Positions 52,364 through 61,276 of a stretch of 64,000 nucleotides of DNA are shown piece after piece. Below the pieces are notes generated by a model. That model had not been told where the DNA came from and did no database searches. It saw only the letters and a list, made by a program, of their open reading frames with translations. Source of the DNA: CADEEX01 sp964577955 (lineage in GTDB: Bacteria > Acidobacteriota > Vicinamibacteria > Vicinamibacterales > CAVVIG01); the NCBI GenBank assembly GCA_964577955.1, contig CAZOAZ010000006.1:62001-126000 (forward strand), given 5' to 3'. Position 1 is the first letter of the stretch, and every line of letters begins with the position of its first letter. A program made the translations under genes and the position numbers.

Positions 52364-52369
52364 ATTATA
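52364..52369 (-). promoter_or_regulatory. TATAAT box of the kinase gene
   Basis: Perfect -10 hexamer on the minus strand; no good -35. Transcription would begin near 52357, one or two bases before the CTG start, giving a near-leaderless message. Confidence 0.5.
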
Positions 52370-52396
52370 CGTCCCGGTCTTGAAACAATCTGTTTC

Positions 52397-52425
52397 TTGA
52401 CCTGCGCGCCCGCTCACGGTAGTTT
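52397..52425 (+). promoter_or_regulatory. Candidate promoter of the amidohydrolase gene
   Basis: TTGACC and TAGTTT with 17 bp between them, on the plus strand in the 129-bp divergent gap. The -10 match is weak. Confidence 0.35.
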
Positions 52426-52484
52426 CGCCCGGCTCTGATGTGGGATCCGGCTTTAGCCGGATTGGCTTCAAAAAGGAGACCATC

Positions 52485-53843
52485 GTGAAAGTCCGGATGC
52501 TGTCGGTGCTGTTCGCACTCGTCGGAGCGGTCACGCTCGCGGGCCAGGAGTCGGTGCTGGTCCTCCAGGGCGGTACGCTGATCGACGGCCGCGGCGGCGC
52601 GCCGATCGACGACGCAGTCGTCGTCGTCAGAGGCGACCGCATCTCGGCGATCGGGCGTCGCGGACAAATCCCGGTGCCCGCCGGCGCGAACGTCATCCAG
52701 ACCACGGGCCGCACGATTCTGCCCGGTCTGATCGACATGCACCTCCACTCGCGCGGCTGGAAGGTCCCGCTCTACCTGGCGCACGGCGTCACCACAGTCG
52801 GCGACATCCACAGCGACACGGCGTGGATCATCGCGCAGCGGGCAGCGCAGCGAAGCGGCGTGATGCAGGGACCGCGCTTCTTCGTCTCTGGCGCGCGGGT
52901 GCAGGGTCCGTTGCTCGAAGGTCCGCCGAGAGCGTTCGGCCAGGGGTACGTGCGAGACGTTGCCGAGGCGCGCGCCTATGTCCGCTACCTCGCCGCCGTG
53001 GGCGTGGACATGGTGAAGGTCGACTCGGTGATCACCGATGAACAGCTCGAAGCGATCATCGACGAAGCGCGGAAATTCAAGCTGCCGGTCCTCGGGCACC
53101 TGCGCGACATCGACGCCGCCATGCGCTTCGGCATGAAGGAAATGGAACACCTGCCGCCGTTCCTGCGCGCACAGCTCGTGCGCGAGGGGAAGGCGTTGCC
53201 AGCCGCCGGGTCCGAAGAAGGCGGCGAACTGCTCCTCAAAGTCGACCCGACGAAGTTCGGCCCGCTCATCAAGCAGATGGTCGAGCAGACCGTCATCGTC
53301 GACATCGCGCTTTACGGCTGGGTGCCGCGGCCAGTCTGGCGCGCTGCTCTTCCGGAGCTTCAACGGCTGGCGAACGATCCCGGTCTCAAGTTCATCCCCG
53401 ACGCCGAGAAGAAAGCCTGGGTCACGGATCCTGGCGCGCCGCGCGTGGGCGCGGAAGTTGTCGGCGAGTTCATGAAGCAGTACGCCGCGGCCGGCGGGAA
53501 GCTGCTGGTGTCGAGCGACGGCGTCGAGAACAGCCCGATCGTCCCCGGCTTCGCGCAGCATCTCATCATGCAGGGCATGGTCACGATGGGCGTGCCGGCA
53601 ATGAAGACGATTCAGGGCTCGACGCTGTGGCCGGCCGAGGCGCTGCACATCGAGAAGGACTACGGCAGCGTGGAAGTGGGCAAGGTTGCGGATTTCGTGA
53701 TCATCGAAGGCAACCCGCTGACGAACATCGCGACGACGCGCAACATCCGCACGGTCATCCAGGGCGGCAAAGTGATGAACACCGCCTACGACCCGAACTG
53801 GGTGAACCCGATCCCGCGTCCGACTGCCTTCGAACGGCGGTAA
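52485..53843 (+). CDS. Exported amidohydrolase
   Basis: Metal-dependent amidohydrolase of 452 residues, exported (signal peptide ending TLAGQ). GGTLIDGRGG opens the fold, ILPGLIDMHLHSRG holds the HxH metal motif and HGVTTVGDIH follows; GKVADFVIIEGNPL closes it. Lys in VDMVKVDS may be the carboxylated ligand. GTG is the start because AAGGAG lies 6 bases upstream. Substrate not clear (imidazolonepropionase/prolidase-like subgroup). Confidence 0.88.
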   Translation: MKVRMLSVLFALVGAVTLAGQESVLVLQGGTLIDGRGGAPIDDAVVVVRGDRISAIGRRGQIPVPAGANVIQTTGRTILPGLIDMHLHSRGWKVPLYLAHGVTTVGDIHSDTAWIIAQRAAQRSGVMQGPRFFVSGARVQGPLLEGPPRAFGQGYVRDVAEARAYVRYLAAVGVDMVKVDSVITDEQLEAIIDEARKFKLPVLGHLRDIDAAMRFGMKEMEHLPPFLRAQLVREGKALPAAGSEEGGELLLKVDPTKFGPLIKQMVEQTVIVDIALYGWVPRPVWRAALPELQRLANDPGLKFIPDAEKKAWVTDPGAPRVGAEVVGEFMKQYAAAGGKLLVSSDGVENSPIVPGFAQHLIMQGMVTMGVPAMKTIQGSTLWPAEALHIEKDYGSVEVGKVADFVIIEGNPLTNIATTRNIRTVIQGGKVMNTAYDPNWVNPIPRPTAFERR

Positions 53844-54200
53844 CCACGCCCGACCCCTTTCGAATTCGGTCTAGCGTGACCGGCGCTCGCCGACACGCCA
53901 GGACCAGACGGCTCCAGCGAACCAGGCGAGACGGCCTGGGAAACCGCATCGACCCGCGACTTGTCGGTGGCATGCGCAGCTCCGTGAGCTGCGCGGACTT
54001 CTGGCGCTCTCGATGCGGTTTCCCGTCTGTCGCGGGCGACAGGCCGCTCGCAAGGTTCGCTTCCGCCGTCCGGTCCTGGCGTTGCGCCACACTCGCAGTC
54101 AGGCCATGAGCCGTCTGCCGGCGACGGGGACGATTCGCGTCGTCGCCGCGACCGAACATCGCGCGGAAACGACTCGAACGACACGGAACACGAATGCACT
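53844..54200. other. Gene-free gap with a large structured element
   Basis: About 357 bp with no plausible gene. It holds the 184-bp hairpin element at 53897-54080 and a further run of CG-rich direct words up to the DUF1801 stop. Confidence 0.6.
53897..54080. repeat. 184-bp three-part hairpin element
   Basis: Outer arms of about 56 bp (53897-53952) and 71 bp (54010-54080) begin and end GCCAGGACC / GGTCCTGGC. They contain the perfect 15-bp inverted pair GGGAAACCGCATCGA / TCGATGCGGTTTCCC. Between them is GCGCAGCTC CGT GAGCTGCGC, a perfect 9-bp hairpin (53974-53994). It could be a structured RNA or the remnant of a small mobile element. Confidence 0.7.
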
Positions 54201-54599
54201 CTAGCGTTTCTTCGCCGCCGTAACGTTGTGGACGACGGCGGCCTTGATGAGCGCCTTGAAGGCGCGGGGATCGATGGTCTCCCCTTCGCGGATATCGATC
54301 GCCCGCCGCGTATTGCCTTCGAGGCTCGAATTGAAGAGGCGCGCGGGATCCGGGAGACTGGCGCCATCAGCGAACGTCAGCTTCACGACACTCTTATAGG
54401 TCTCGCCAGTACACACGATCCCGTCGTGCGACCAGACGGGAATCCCTTCCATCCCGTTCGAGGGCTTCCGCCACTTCCGCTCTTCGATCATCTTGGGGTC
54501 GGCTTCGAGAATCAGCGCCCGCATCCCGCTCAGCGTTTTCTCGCGCCAATCACCCGCGCTGCTTTTCTTGGCCGGCTGTTTGACCGTCTTCTTTGCCAT
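54201..54599 (-). CDS. DUF1801 (YdeI-like) protein
   Basis: Small cytosolic protein, 132 residues, with the DUF1801 core: WREKTLSGMRALILEADPKM, then EERKWRKPSNGMEGIPVWSH, GETYKSVVKLTFADGAS and a C-terminal IDPRAFKALIKAAV helix. The ATG at 54599 has GGAGAGGTG just upstream. Related to 1840-2217 but clearly different. Function unknown. Confidence 0.83.
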   Translation of the reverse strand: MAKKTVKQPAKKSSAGDWREKTLSGMRALILEADPKMIEERKWRKPSNGMEGIPVWSHDGIVCTGETYKSVVKLTFADGASLPDPARLFNSSLEGNTRRAIDIREGETIDPRAFKALIKAAVVHNVTAAKKR

Positions 54600-54608
54600 C
54601 ACCTCTCC

Positions 54609-54728
54609 ATCGATGATTGATGATTGATGATTGATGATTTGATTGGATCAATGATTGATCGGAGCGACGATTCATCGACACCCGTGAATCATCAATCAAT
54701 CATCGATCATCATTCATCACTCATCATT
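54609..54728. repeat. ATGATTG-type inverted heptamer array 2
   Basis: Left arm of four ATGATTG units, right arm AATCATCAATCAATCATCGA, pairing into a long hairpin between two minus-strand genes. Same type as 41949-42046. Confidence 0.82.
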
Positions 54729-54747
54729 TCTGCGATTTGCCCTTCCT

Positions 54748-55656
54748 CTATAACAACACTGACTCGCCGAAGTCGAGCGTGCAGAACTCTGATTCGGTGA
54801 GGCCGGCTTGGGAGCGCGCTTCCGCCAGCGCCACGAGCGGCGCGTCGATCGCTTCGGCGGTCAACTGAAACGTGCCGAAGTGCATGCCGAAGCTGCGAGC
54901 GGCGCCGAGATCCTGATGGGCACGAACCGCCTCCTCGGGATTGACGTGCACGTGTCTCATGAACCAGCGCGGCTCGTAGGCGCCGATCGGCATCAGTGCC
55001 GTATCGATCGGGCCAAGCTGCCGGCCGATCTCGCTGAAATGGGGCGCATAGGCGCTGTCCCCGGCAAAGAACAGGCGACGGCCGCCGAGCTCGACGACAA
55101 AGCCGCCCCACAGGGCGCGGTTGCGATCGAATGGCGTCCGCGCCGAGAAATGCTGCGCCGGCGTCGCGGTCACGGGCACCGGCGCCGTCACTGAAGACCG
55201 CCACCAGTCCAGTTCTTCGATCTTAACAACGCCGGCCGACTGCAGCAGCCGCGCGTTGCCGAGCAGCGTCACCACGGTGGGATGAAACCGCCGGCTGATG
55301 GCGCCGAGCGACGTGAGATCGCAGTGGTCGTAGTGGTTGTGGCTGAGAAGTATCAGCGAAATCGGCGGCAGATCGTCGAGTCGAACGCCTGGCTGCCGCA
55401 CGCGGCGGGGTCCGGCAAACTGCACCGGGCTGGCGCGCTCGACGAACACCGGGTCGGTGATGATCGTCGCGGTCCGGGTCTGAATCAAGAACGTCGAGTG
55501 GCCGACGAAGGTGAGGACGATGTCGGCCTCGGCGTCAGGCCGCGGCGGGCGCTGCGCCGTGACGGGAACCTGCGCCGGCCACTTCGCACGCGGCGTGCGC
55601 ATCATCTTCCACACGTCCGAGAGTCTGGGCGTGTGCGTCGAGCGGTCGTGAGCCAT
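54748..55656 (-). CDS. NAPE-PLD-like metallo-beta-lactamase-fold hydrolase
   Basis: Zinc phosphodiesterase-like protein of 302 residues in the NAPE-PLD/UlaG group. VGHSTFLIQTRTATIITDPV starts the fold, LSHNHYDHCD is the metal motif, and AQHFSART, FAGDSAYAPHF, GAYEPRWFM and GMHFGTFQL supply further ligands. No signal peptide. Members hydrolyse phospholipids or related phosphodiesters; the substrate here is unknown. Confidence 0.88.
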   Translation of the reverse strand: MAHDRSTHTPRLSDVWKMMRTPRAKWPAQVPVTAQRPPRPDAEADIVLTFVGHSTFLIQTRTATIITDPVFVERASPVQFAGPRRVRQPGVRLDDLPPISLILLSHNHYDHCDLTSLGAISRRFHPTVVTLLGNARLLQSAGVVKIEELDWWRSSVTAPVPVTATPAQHFSARTPFDRNRALWGGFVVELGGRRLFFAGDSAYAPHFSEIGRQLGPIDTALMPIGAYEPRWFMRHVHVNPEEAVRAHQDLGAARSFGMHFGTFQLTAEAIDAPLVALAEARSQAGLTESEFCTLDFGESVLL

Positions 55657-55683
55657 TCATGCTCATCGTACCGCGCCCGCCGA

Positions 55684-56343
55684 TCAGTCGGCCGACTTCT
55701 CCTCGAACTGCCGAAGTGCAGCCGGCACGTGTTTCTCCAGTCGTTTCTCGCACGGCCGGCTGCAGGCCCAGACGATCACGCGGCGCTCGCCTTCGTCCTC
55801 GCCCTCCTCTGACGGCGGCGCAATGACGCCAAGGACGAGACGATCCGGGCGCACCATCAGATCCACTGCGCGGCCGTCTCGATGCGCCAGCCGCTCGGGA
55901 TCGGACAGCGCGAACGGCACGATCCGGCCCTGACCGTCACCGAGCTCCGCACCACACCAGGCGCAGTAGCTCATCGCCTCGTTGACATCGGCCACGTCCA
56001 TCTCGGCGTCGTTCAGCGGCTCGTCGGGCACGAGGTCGATCGTCGAGTCCGCCAATTCCGCCTCGAACCAATCGTCGAACATCGCACGGGTCCGGTCCGC
56101 CGGCCAGGTCGCTTCATCGGTCGACCAGGCGTAGAGCGCCTCGTCAAAGATCTCAGGCCAGTTGTCCGCAATCGCTTCGTCAACGGTCGGCTGATGATCC
56201 ATCTGCGGACCGAGGTAGACATCCCGACGCGTGGCCAAGTCGTCTGGAAAACGCTCCGACTCCTCAGTCGCGAGACCGTTCGCCCAGTCGATGTAGGGCT
56301 GCTTGCGGGACACGATGAGGGCGGTTCGGTAGAGGTACGGCAC
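55684..56343 (-). CDS. Hypothetical protein with Cys-rich C-terminal domain
   Basis: Unrecognised protein of 219 residues. The N-terminal half is acidic and alpha/beta (LIVSRKQPYIDWANGLATEE), the C-terminal half has YCAWCGAELGDGQGRIVPFA, then VIVWACSRPCEKRLEKH. The two CxxC-like pairs may bind one zinc. It follows the nucleotidyltransferase gene by 1 bp, so they are likely co-transcribed. Confidence 0.65.
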   Translation of the reverse strand: MPYLYRTALIVSRKQPYIDWANGLATEESERFPDDLATRRDVYLGPQMDHQPTVDEAIADNWPEIFDEALYAWSTDEATWPADRTRAMFDDWFEAELADSTIDLVPDEPLNDAEMDVADVNEAMSYCAWCGAELGDGQGRIVPFALSDPERLAHRDGRAVDLMVRPDRLVLGVIAPPSEEGEDEGERRVIVWACSRPCEKRLEKHVPAALRQFEEKSAD

Positions 56344-56344
56344 G

Positions 56345-57100
56345 TCACTCCTTCGCGAGCGCTGCGAGATCCTGCGCGCAGACCCGGCAGGAGCAATTGA
56401 GGTCCGCGATGGCTACCCGGCCGCCAAGTGGCGCCGTCACATAGTCGACGAGCTTGGTCCAGATCGCGAACTTTGGCCTCGCTTCCGAGGTGGTGACCAA
56501 CTGCTCGAGGAGCGTCGCCACCGCCGGATCCCAGTTACGCAGGTCGTCAAGCATCCGCTTGTCGCTGACCCGCCAACGTCGCTGGAGCTGATAGTGGGCA
56601 TCCAGCACATGCCGCACACTGATGTGCATCACCAGCAGGGCGCGAAGCGGATCGGCGGCGAGGCCGCGCTGCGCCTTGTCGTGCGCGTGGAAGATGCCGA
56701 ACTGAATCGCCTGAACGTCGGCAGGTGTGCACGGCTTCGGTCGAGCCTCCTGCGCCGCGTCGCGCAACGCCGTCAGTTCGCCGGTCTTGTCGAAGACGAT
56801 GAACGACTCGGCCACCATCGGAACGCGAGCAGCCCGCTCGATCTCCCGCTCCGTTCGAGCAGCCAGCTGCGCGAACGTCAGGAACGTCACGTCGAGCTTG
56901 ACGCCATCGATGACCGGATGATTGATCGCCGCACAGGACTCTTCCCGGTCGACCACAACCTGCACGTCAAGGTCGCTCGACGCCGACGCATCACCGCGCG
57001 CGACCGAGCCAAAGATGAACGCCGCCTGGTACCTCTCGTCAGCCTTCAGGCGGCCAATCTGTTCCCGGGCGACTTGAAAACGATCCGTAGACACGAGCAT
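56345..57100 (-). CDS. Minimal nucleotidyltransferase-domain protein
   Basis: Protein of 251 residues. The nucleotidyltransferase core is AAFIFGSVARGDASASSDLD with metal-binding Asp residues (GS...DxD), then VDGVKLDVTFLTF for the third acid. The C-terminal part is helical and ends with CSCRVCAQDL, a Cys cluster. Similar proteins range from antibiotic nucleotidylyltransferases to toxin-antitoxin NTases; no HEPN partner is seen. Confidence 0.8.
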   Translation of the reverse strand: MLVSTDRFQVAREQIGRLKADERYQAAFIFGSVARGDASASSDLDVQVVVDREESCAAINHPVIDGVKLDVTFLTFAQLAARTEREIERAARVPMVAESFIVFDKTGELTALRDAAQEARPKPCTPADVQAIQFGIFHAHDKAQRGLAADPLRALLVMHISVRHVLDAHYQLQRRWRVSDKRMLDDLRNWDPAVATLLEQLVTTSEARPKFAIWTKLVDYVTAPLGGRVAIADLNCSCRVCAQDLAALAKE

Positions 57101-57136
57101 GTCAGCCTTTTGCCCGCCGCGATTTTCCCTTTGCCC

Positions 57137-57691
57137 TTAGGCGCGCACCTCGTACCGCAGCTCCACCATCCCGCTGTCGTAGGCCTTCACGTCGACCAGA
57201 TGAAGCGCCACATCTTTGTCGAGTCCGCCGAAGAACGGAATGCCGTCGCCGATGACGATGGGCATGATCGAGTAACTCACCGCGTCAGCGAGCCCGCGGC
57301 GCAGGCATTCGCCTGAGACTTCTCCGCCGCCGACACACCAGATACTCCCGAAGCGCGGCTTCAGCCGCTCGTTCACGAGCACCGCCAGGTCTCCCGCGTA
57401 GAACTCTACGGTCTCCCGGGTCTTCGGCAACTTTCGGCGAGTGAGCACCACAACCGGCTTGTCGCCGTAGGCCCAGCCAAACCCCTTGGCTTCAAACCCC
57501 AGCGCGGTCTCGTAGGTTCGCGAGCCCATGACGTAGCAGTCGATCGTCTCGAGAAACGCCGCAATGGCCTCCGCCGTCAGCGATTCGCCGCCGGCGAAGC
57601 TGTCGGTGGTTTCCATCCAGTCGACGCGGCCGTCCTTGCGGGCGATAAACCCGTCGAGGCTCGCCACCATGTGGATCGTGACCCGCGACAT
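57137..57691 (-). CDS. Dihydrofolate-reductase-like RibD_C protein
   Basis: Stand-alone RibD C-terminal/DHFR-fold reductase, 184 residues. VTIHMVASLDGFIARKDGRV and VDWMETTD mark the N-terminus, YVMGSRTYETALGF and IWCVGGGEVSGECLRRGLAD the NADPH site, and YSIMPIVIGDGIPFF the C-terminal block. Uses NADPH on an unknown substrate; it is distinct from true folate reductase. ATG 57691 has AAGGAG 8 bases before it. Confidence 0.86.
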   Translation of the reverse strand: MSRVTIHMVASLDGFIARKDGRVDWMETTDSFAGGESLTAEAIAAFLETIDCYVMGSRTYETALGFEAKGFGWAYGDKPVVVLTRRKLPKTRETVEFYAGDLAVLVNERLKPRFGSIWCVGGGEVSGECLRRGLADAVSYSIMPIVIGDGIPFFGGLDKDVALHLVDVKAYDSGMVELRYEVRA

Positions 57692-57862
57692 CGTGTGCTC
57701 CTTGCCTTTCTTCATTCAGCGCGACCCTCGAGCCTGACTGTGAGGTCGATGATTGGCGTCCGATCGAAGCCGAGATGACCGAGCACTCTAACGGCAAACT
57801 TCGCCGGGCGCTTGACCGGGATTGCTCGTCGACGGCGAGTCCTGCTCACGGCTCGAGACACC

Positions 57863-58399
57863 TCACTTCTTCGGGATCGGCAGCTGATACCGCTCGCGAA
57901 GCACGCGGAAGTGGTGCGCCGTATGCGCGAGGATGACGAACACGAGGGCTCGAGCGCTGATGCGATGCCCGTTCGCTGTCCCCATGCGCGGCCAGGCCTC
58001 CGGCGGGATGCTGTTGGCCAGCGCCAGCGTGCTCGCCCGCTGCAGCGTGAACTCGGCGATCAGGTTCTGGAGGCTCCGGCGGTTGAACTGCCCCTCCGGC
58101 ACGTAGTCGTTCTCTTCAAATCCTGGCAGCTCCGTCGTGTCGCCACGACTGATGCGGAGCAACCGGTACGCGAAGATCCGTTCCCCATCGAGCAAATGGC
58201 CGATCACGTCCTTGATCGTCCACTTGCCTTCGGCGTAGCGAAACATCGCATCGGCGTCGGTCAAACTCGCGCAGAGTTGCTCGAGTTCGACGATCTGGGC
58301 CTGCAGGTGGCGTCCGACCTGCCCGTCCGGAAAGGCGGCGAGGAACTCCGCGTAGACCGGCGCGGCTTCGTCAGCGGGAACAGGGCCCAGCATCAACAC
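57863..58399 (-). CDS. DinB-family metalloenzyme (DinB 4)
   Basis: DinB/DUF664-type protein of 178 residues with metal His candidates in KDVIGHLLDGERIFAYRLL and FVILAHTAHHFRVLRERYQL. Typical WTIKDVIGH N-terminal block. Cytosolic; substrate unknown. Start at GTG 58399, with ATG 58393 an alternative. Confidence 0.87.
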   Translation of the reverse strand: MLMLGPVPADEAAPVYAEFLAAFPDGQVGRHLQAQIVELEQLCASLTDADAMFRYAEGKWTIKDVIGHLLDGERIFAYRLLRISRGDTTELPGFEENDYVPEGQFNRRSLQNLIAEFTLQRASTLALANSIPPEAWPRMGTANGHRISARALVFVILAHTAHHFRVLRERYQLPIPKK

Positions 58400-58417
58400 A
58401 GCGATACTCCCTGGTTG

Positions 58418-59980
58418 TCATTTTCTCGTGACGTGGGCATAGACCGGCTCGTGCGATGAAATGAGCCGGGCGCCCTGCTGCTGCAGCCGGAGATGCTCGG
58501 GCGGCATCGCGAACGTAATTTCCGCGTCCTCGCTGCCGGTGATGCGGAACTCTGGCGTGAACATCACGACCCAATCTTCTTCGAACGAGACCAGCGTACC
58601 CCGCTTCTGCAGGTCGAGCACGGCGCCAGCGACGTAGCCCCAGGCGTCCTGATCGATCTTGATGAGCGGCCGCTTGACGTGGTCCTGGCGCATGAACGCC
58701 TCGACGTCCGCCGCCAGTGCGCGCGCGATCACCGCATCGGTTGGCGGCTCGTACGAACGATCGACGGCACGCCGTACCGCGGTAAACATCGGCACGGCAG
58801 CGGCGGCGACGAACAGGAATGCCGCCACCTGCCAGACCAAGGACGCGGCCGGCAGGCGCGTCCTCTCACCAATTGCCGACGCGATGCTGTCGAGCGCGAC
58901 CGCGAGCATCAAGATCCCGAGGCCGACGACCCAGAAGACGTCGTGATCGAAGATCCGATCCTCAATCCGCGTCGCCGACCAGAGCGACACGACTGATGCC
59001 GTGGCGAGGAGCCCCGTCAGCGCAGTGATGAACCAGTCGCGCCGCTGCAGACTCCGAAGCGCCGCCAGACCGAGCAGCGCCAGCAGCACCAGCGACAGCC
59101 ACTCTGCCCAGAGGACCGGGCTCTCGACGAACAGCCACCCCTGAGCGACGTAGAAATCGGGCCGCAGCAGACCGACCAGCATGTCGCTCCACGCCGACAC
59201 GGCGACGCGTAGCGGCTGACCGTTCGCGGCGTGATGCAGAAAGAACTGCCAGAGCTCGGTCAGGTTGCCGCGGGGCTTTCCGGTCAGCTGCTCGTACGCC
59301 GGCAGCGCCCAGGCCAGCACGATTGCCGCAAGCGTCCACAACAGGGCGCGCCGCCAGCGGGGCCGGTCGTTTCCGAGTGCGGCGCCTTGAACGCCGCGCC
59401 CGAAGGCGACGGCCCCGATCGCCAGGACCGTTGGCATCAGCGCGATGTGCGCCTGACCCGCAAGGCTCGCCAGCAGCGCAACCAGCGGAAGCATGACGGC
59501 ATTGCCGGCCATGACGTCGGCCGCGACGATGATCACGGCCGCGACCGGCAGCACGGTGACGTGCGGATTCCACGGGCTCGTCGCGGCGTCGGCCGCGCGC
59601 CAGGCGTACAGTGCGAGCAGCGACGCCGTCGCCGCTGCCAGCGCAGGCCGGCGGCGCGACAGCACCATCACGATCAGGACGCTGCAGCCGAGCGCGAGCG
59701 CCGCCGCGCCGGCGGTAAGCCCGGTCGTCTTGTCGCCGGACACCGCGTAAAAGGGAGCGAGCAGGAAGAAATAGAACGGACCAGGATGGTGCCACTGGAA
59801 CCGGGAATAGGCGCCGAGATTCAGCGTCCCCTGCGTAGCCATCAGCGTGTAGCTTTCGATGACGGCGATGTCCGCGGTCGCGGGCGCATCCGCGGCCCGC
59901 CGCGCCATCAGGACGAAGGCCACGCCGACGCACACCGCCGCGACGACGATGGCCGCCCGTAATTCGCGAGTCAGGAGCAC
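58418..59980 (-). CDS. GT-C/PMT-like polytopic membrane protein
   Basis: Polytopic membrane protein of 520 residues with about ten predicted spans (IVVAAVCVGVAFVLMA, GAAALALGCSVLIVMVLS, MLPLVALLASLAGQAHIALM and others). FQWHHPGPFYFFLLAPF near residue 62 resembles the first loop of ArnT/PMT-type glycosyltransferases, where an Asp or Glu would be catalytic. Several are possible and none is certain. A C-terminal extracytoplasmic segment of about 120 residues follows. Role unknown, perhaps lipid-linked sugar transfer. Confidence 0.75.
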   Translation of the reverse strand: MLLTRELRAAIVVAAVCVGVAFVLMARRAADAPATADIAVIESYTLMATQGTLNLGAYSRFQWHHPGPFYFFLLAPFYAVSGDKTTGLTAGAAALALGCSVLIVMVLSRRRPALAAATASLLALYAWRAADAATSPWNPHVTVLPVAAVIIVAADVMAGNAVMLPLVALLASLAGQAHIALMPTVLAIGAVAFGRGVQGAALGNDRPRWRRALLWTLAAIVLAWALPAYEQLTGKPRGNLTELWQFFLHHAANGQPLRVAVSAWSDMLVGLLRPDFYVAQGWLFVESPVLWAEWLSLVLLALLGLAALRSLQRRDWFITALTGLLATASVVSLWSATRIEDRIFDHDVFWVVGLGILMLAVALDSIASAIGERTRLPAASLVWQVAAFLFVAAAAVPMFTAVRRAVDRSYEPPTDAVIARALAADVEAFMRQDHVKRPLIKIDQDAWGYVAGAVLDLQKRGTLVSFEEDWVVMFTPEFRITGSEDAEITFAMPPEHLRLQQQGARLISSHEPVYAHVTRK

Positions 59981-60066
59981 CTCAGGCCAGGGCCCACATA
60001 ATCCCCAGGATCAGAACCGCCAAGTAAATGGTAGCAACCGAACAACCCGCCGTTGGCGATCGAGTA

Positions 60067-61158
60067 CTACGGCTCGGCGCCATCGCGCGACGCGATCGGA
60101 GTGCCGCCGGTGTGCCGGTGGCAGCTGCGGTACTCGGCCGGCGTCATCCCTTCGGCCTTTCGGAAAACGGCATAAAGCGTGGACCGGGACCCAAAACCGG
60201 CGGCGTGACCGATACCCTCAATCGAGTAGGCCTCAGAGGCAGGATCCTCGAGCTGACGCTTCACGTCGGCGACACGGTGGCGCGCAACCAGCTCGTGAAA
60301 GGTCTCGCCGGCAATCCGATTCAACGCCTCTGAGACCTGGTGCGGTGTCGACCGGCAGACGTCGGCTAACCGCGTGAGCGTCAGACCCGGGTCTGCAAAG
60401 AGGCGCTGCTCGACCAGGACGGTTTCGACCCGGATGGCGAGTGCACGCGCGGTGTCGTCAGCGAGCCCGGATCGTTCATAGCGCGGGGCCGACGGCAGCA
60501 CCCAACCGGCGGCCGTGACAAGCCCTCGCACCCGCCATGCCACGAGCGCCACGAGGCCGACGAATTCCAGCGTCAGCACGAGCGGTACGATCGTCCGCAC
60601 TGGCGGCACGTGACCGAGCCACATCCGGGTGATCTGGGCGACGTTCAGGATCACGATGCCAATGATCAGGGGCACGGGTGGTACCAATGCGTCCAATCGC
60701 TGCTCCGTCCCCGGCGGTCGCCGCATCACGAGGATGGCGCATGCCACGGTGTAAACGAGGACGACCGGAAGCATCCAGACAAACGGCACCCGCGTCGAGT
60801 CGTCCAGCACGGCACGCGCCGCAACGGTTGCCACGTACGCGGAGGCCGGCAGCCACAGCCACAGCGATGACCAGTCGGACGCCGCCCCGCGAGTCGTTCG
60901 CTGGAGGTACAGAAACAGAAATGGATACGCCGCGAGCCCAGCGAGGTTGATGGCGTGCTCAGCGGCCGCCCCGTCCGGCACAAACCCAAGAAGCCTGCCG
61001 CTGATGATGACGACAACGAGGGATGCGGCAACGAGCCAGCCGCCCATGAGCCGGGTGTCGCCGCGACGGTCCGCACCAGGCCAGAGCAACGGTAGCCCGA
61101 GCGCCGCGCCGACGCCCGCGCCTGCAAAACCCACCGCTGCCAACGCGAATGTTCCCAT
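60067..61158 (-). CDS. AraC-family regulator with seven-span membrane N-terminus
   Basis: Regulator of 363 residues. Seven hydrophobic segments fill residues 1-230 (including VGFAGAGVGAALGLPLLW, LVAASLVVVIISGRLLGFV and VPLIIGIVILNVAQITRMW). They are followed by a C-terminal AraC-type double HTH (LTLTRLADVCRSTPHQVSEA, GIGHAAGFGSRSTLYAVFRK). ATG 61158 has GGAGGGGTGG just upstream. It is divergent from the amidohydrolase at 61277, which it may regulate. Membrane-bound AraC proteins of this kind are uncommon. Confidence 0.85.
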   Translation of the reverse strand: MGTFALAAVGFAGAGVGAALGLPLLWPGADRRGDTRLMGGWLVAASLVVVIISGRLLGFVPDGAAAEHAINLAGLAAYPFLFLYLQRTTRGAASDWSSLWLWLPASAYVATVAARAVLDDSTRVPFVWMLPVVLVYTVACAILVMRRPPGTEQRLDALVPPVPLIIGIVILNVAQITRMWLGHVPPVRTIVPLVLTLEFVGLVALVAWRVRGLVTAAGWVLPSAPRYERSGLADDTARALAIRVETVLVEQRLFADPGLTLTRLADVCRSTPHQVSEALNRIAGETFHELVARHRVADVKRQLEDPASEAYSIEGIGHAAGFGSRSTLYAVFRKAEGMTPAEYRSCHRHTGGTPIASRDGAEP

Positions 61159-61276
61159 CTTCGACCACCCCTCCCACCTGACGGGCATGGCGGCGGCCAG
61201 GTTCCTGTCCAGGCCGGTCGGATCGTACAGGTTCGCCTCAACGACGCGCAGGGTCCGCTCGTCCAAGTCTAGCGTG

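Noticed and set aside
52365..53648. 427-residue minus frame across the amidohydrolase gene
   Set aside because: Shadow; the plus strand has a ribosome site, signal peptide and HxH motif.
59981..60066. Short hydrophobic minus-strand frame ending LILGIMWALA
   Set aside because: Looks like a membrane span but there is no start codon in frame after the AraC stop.
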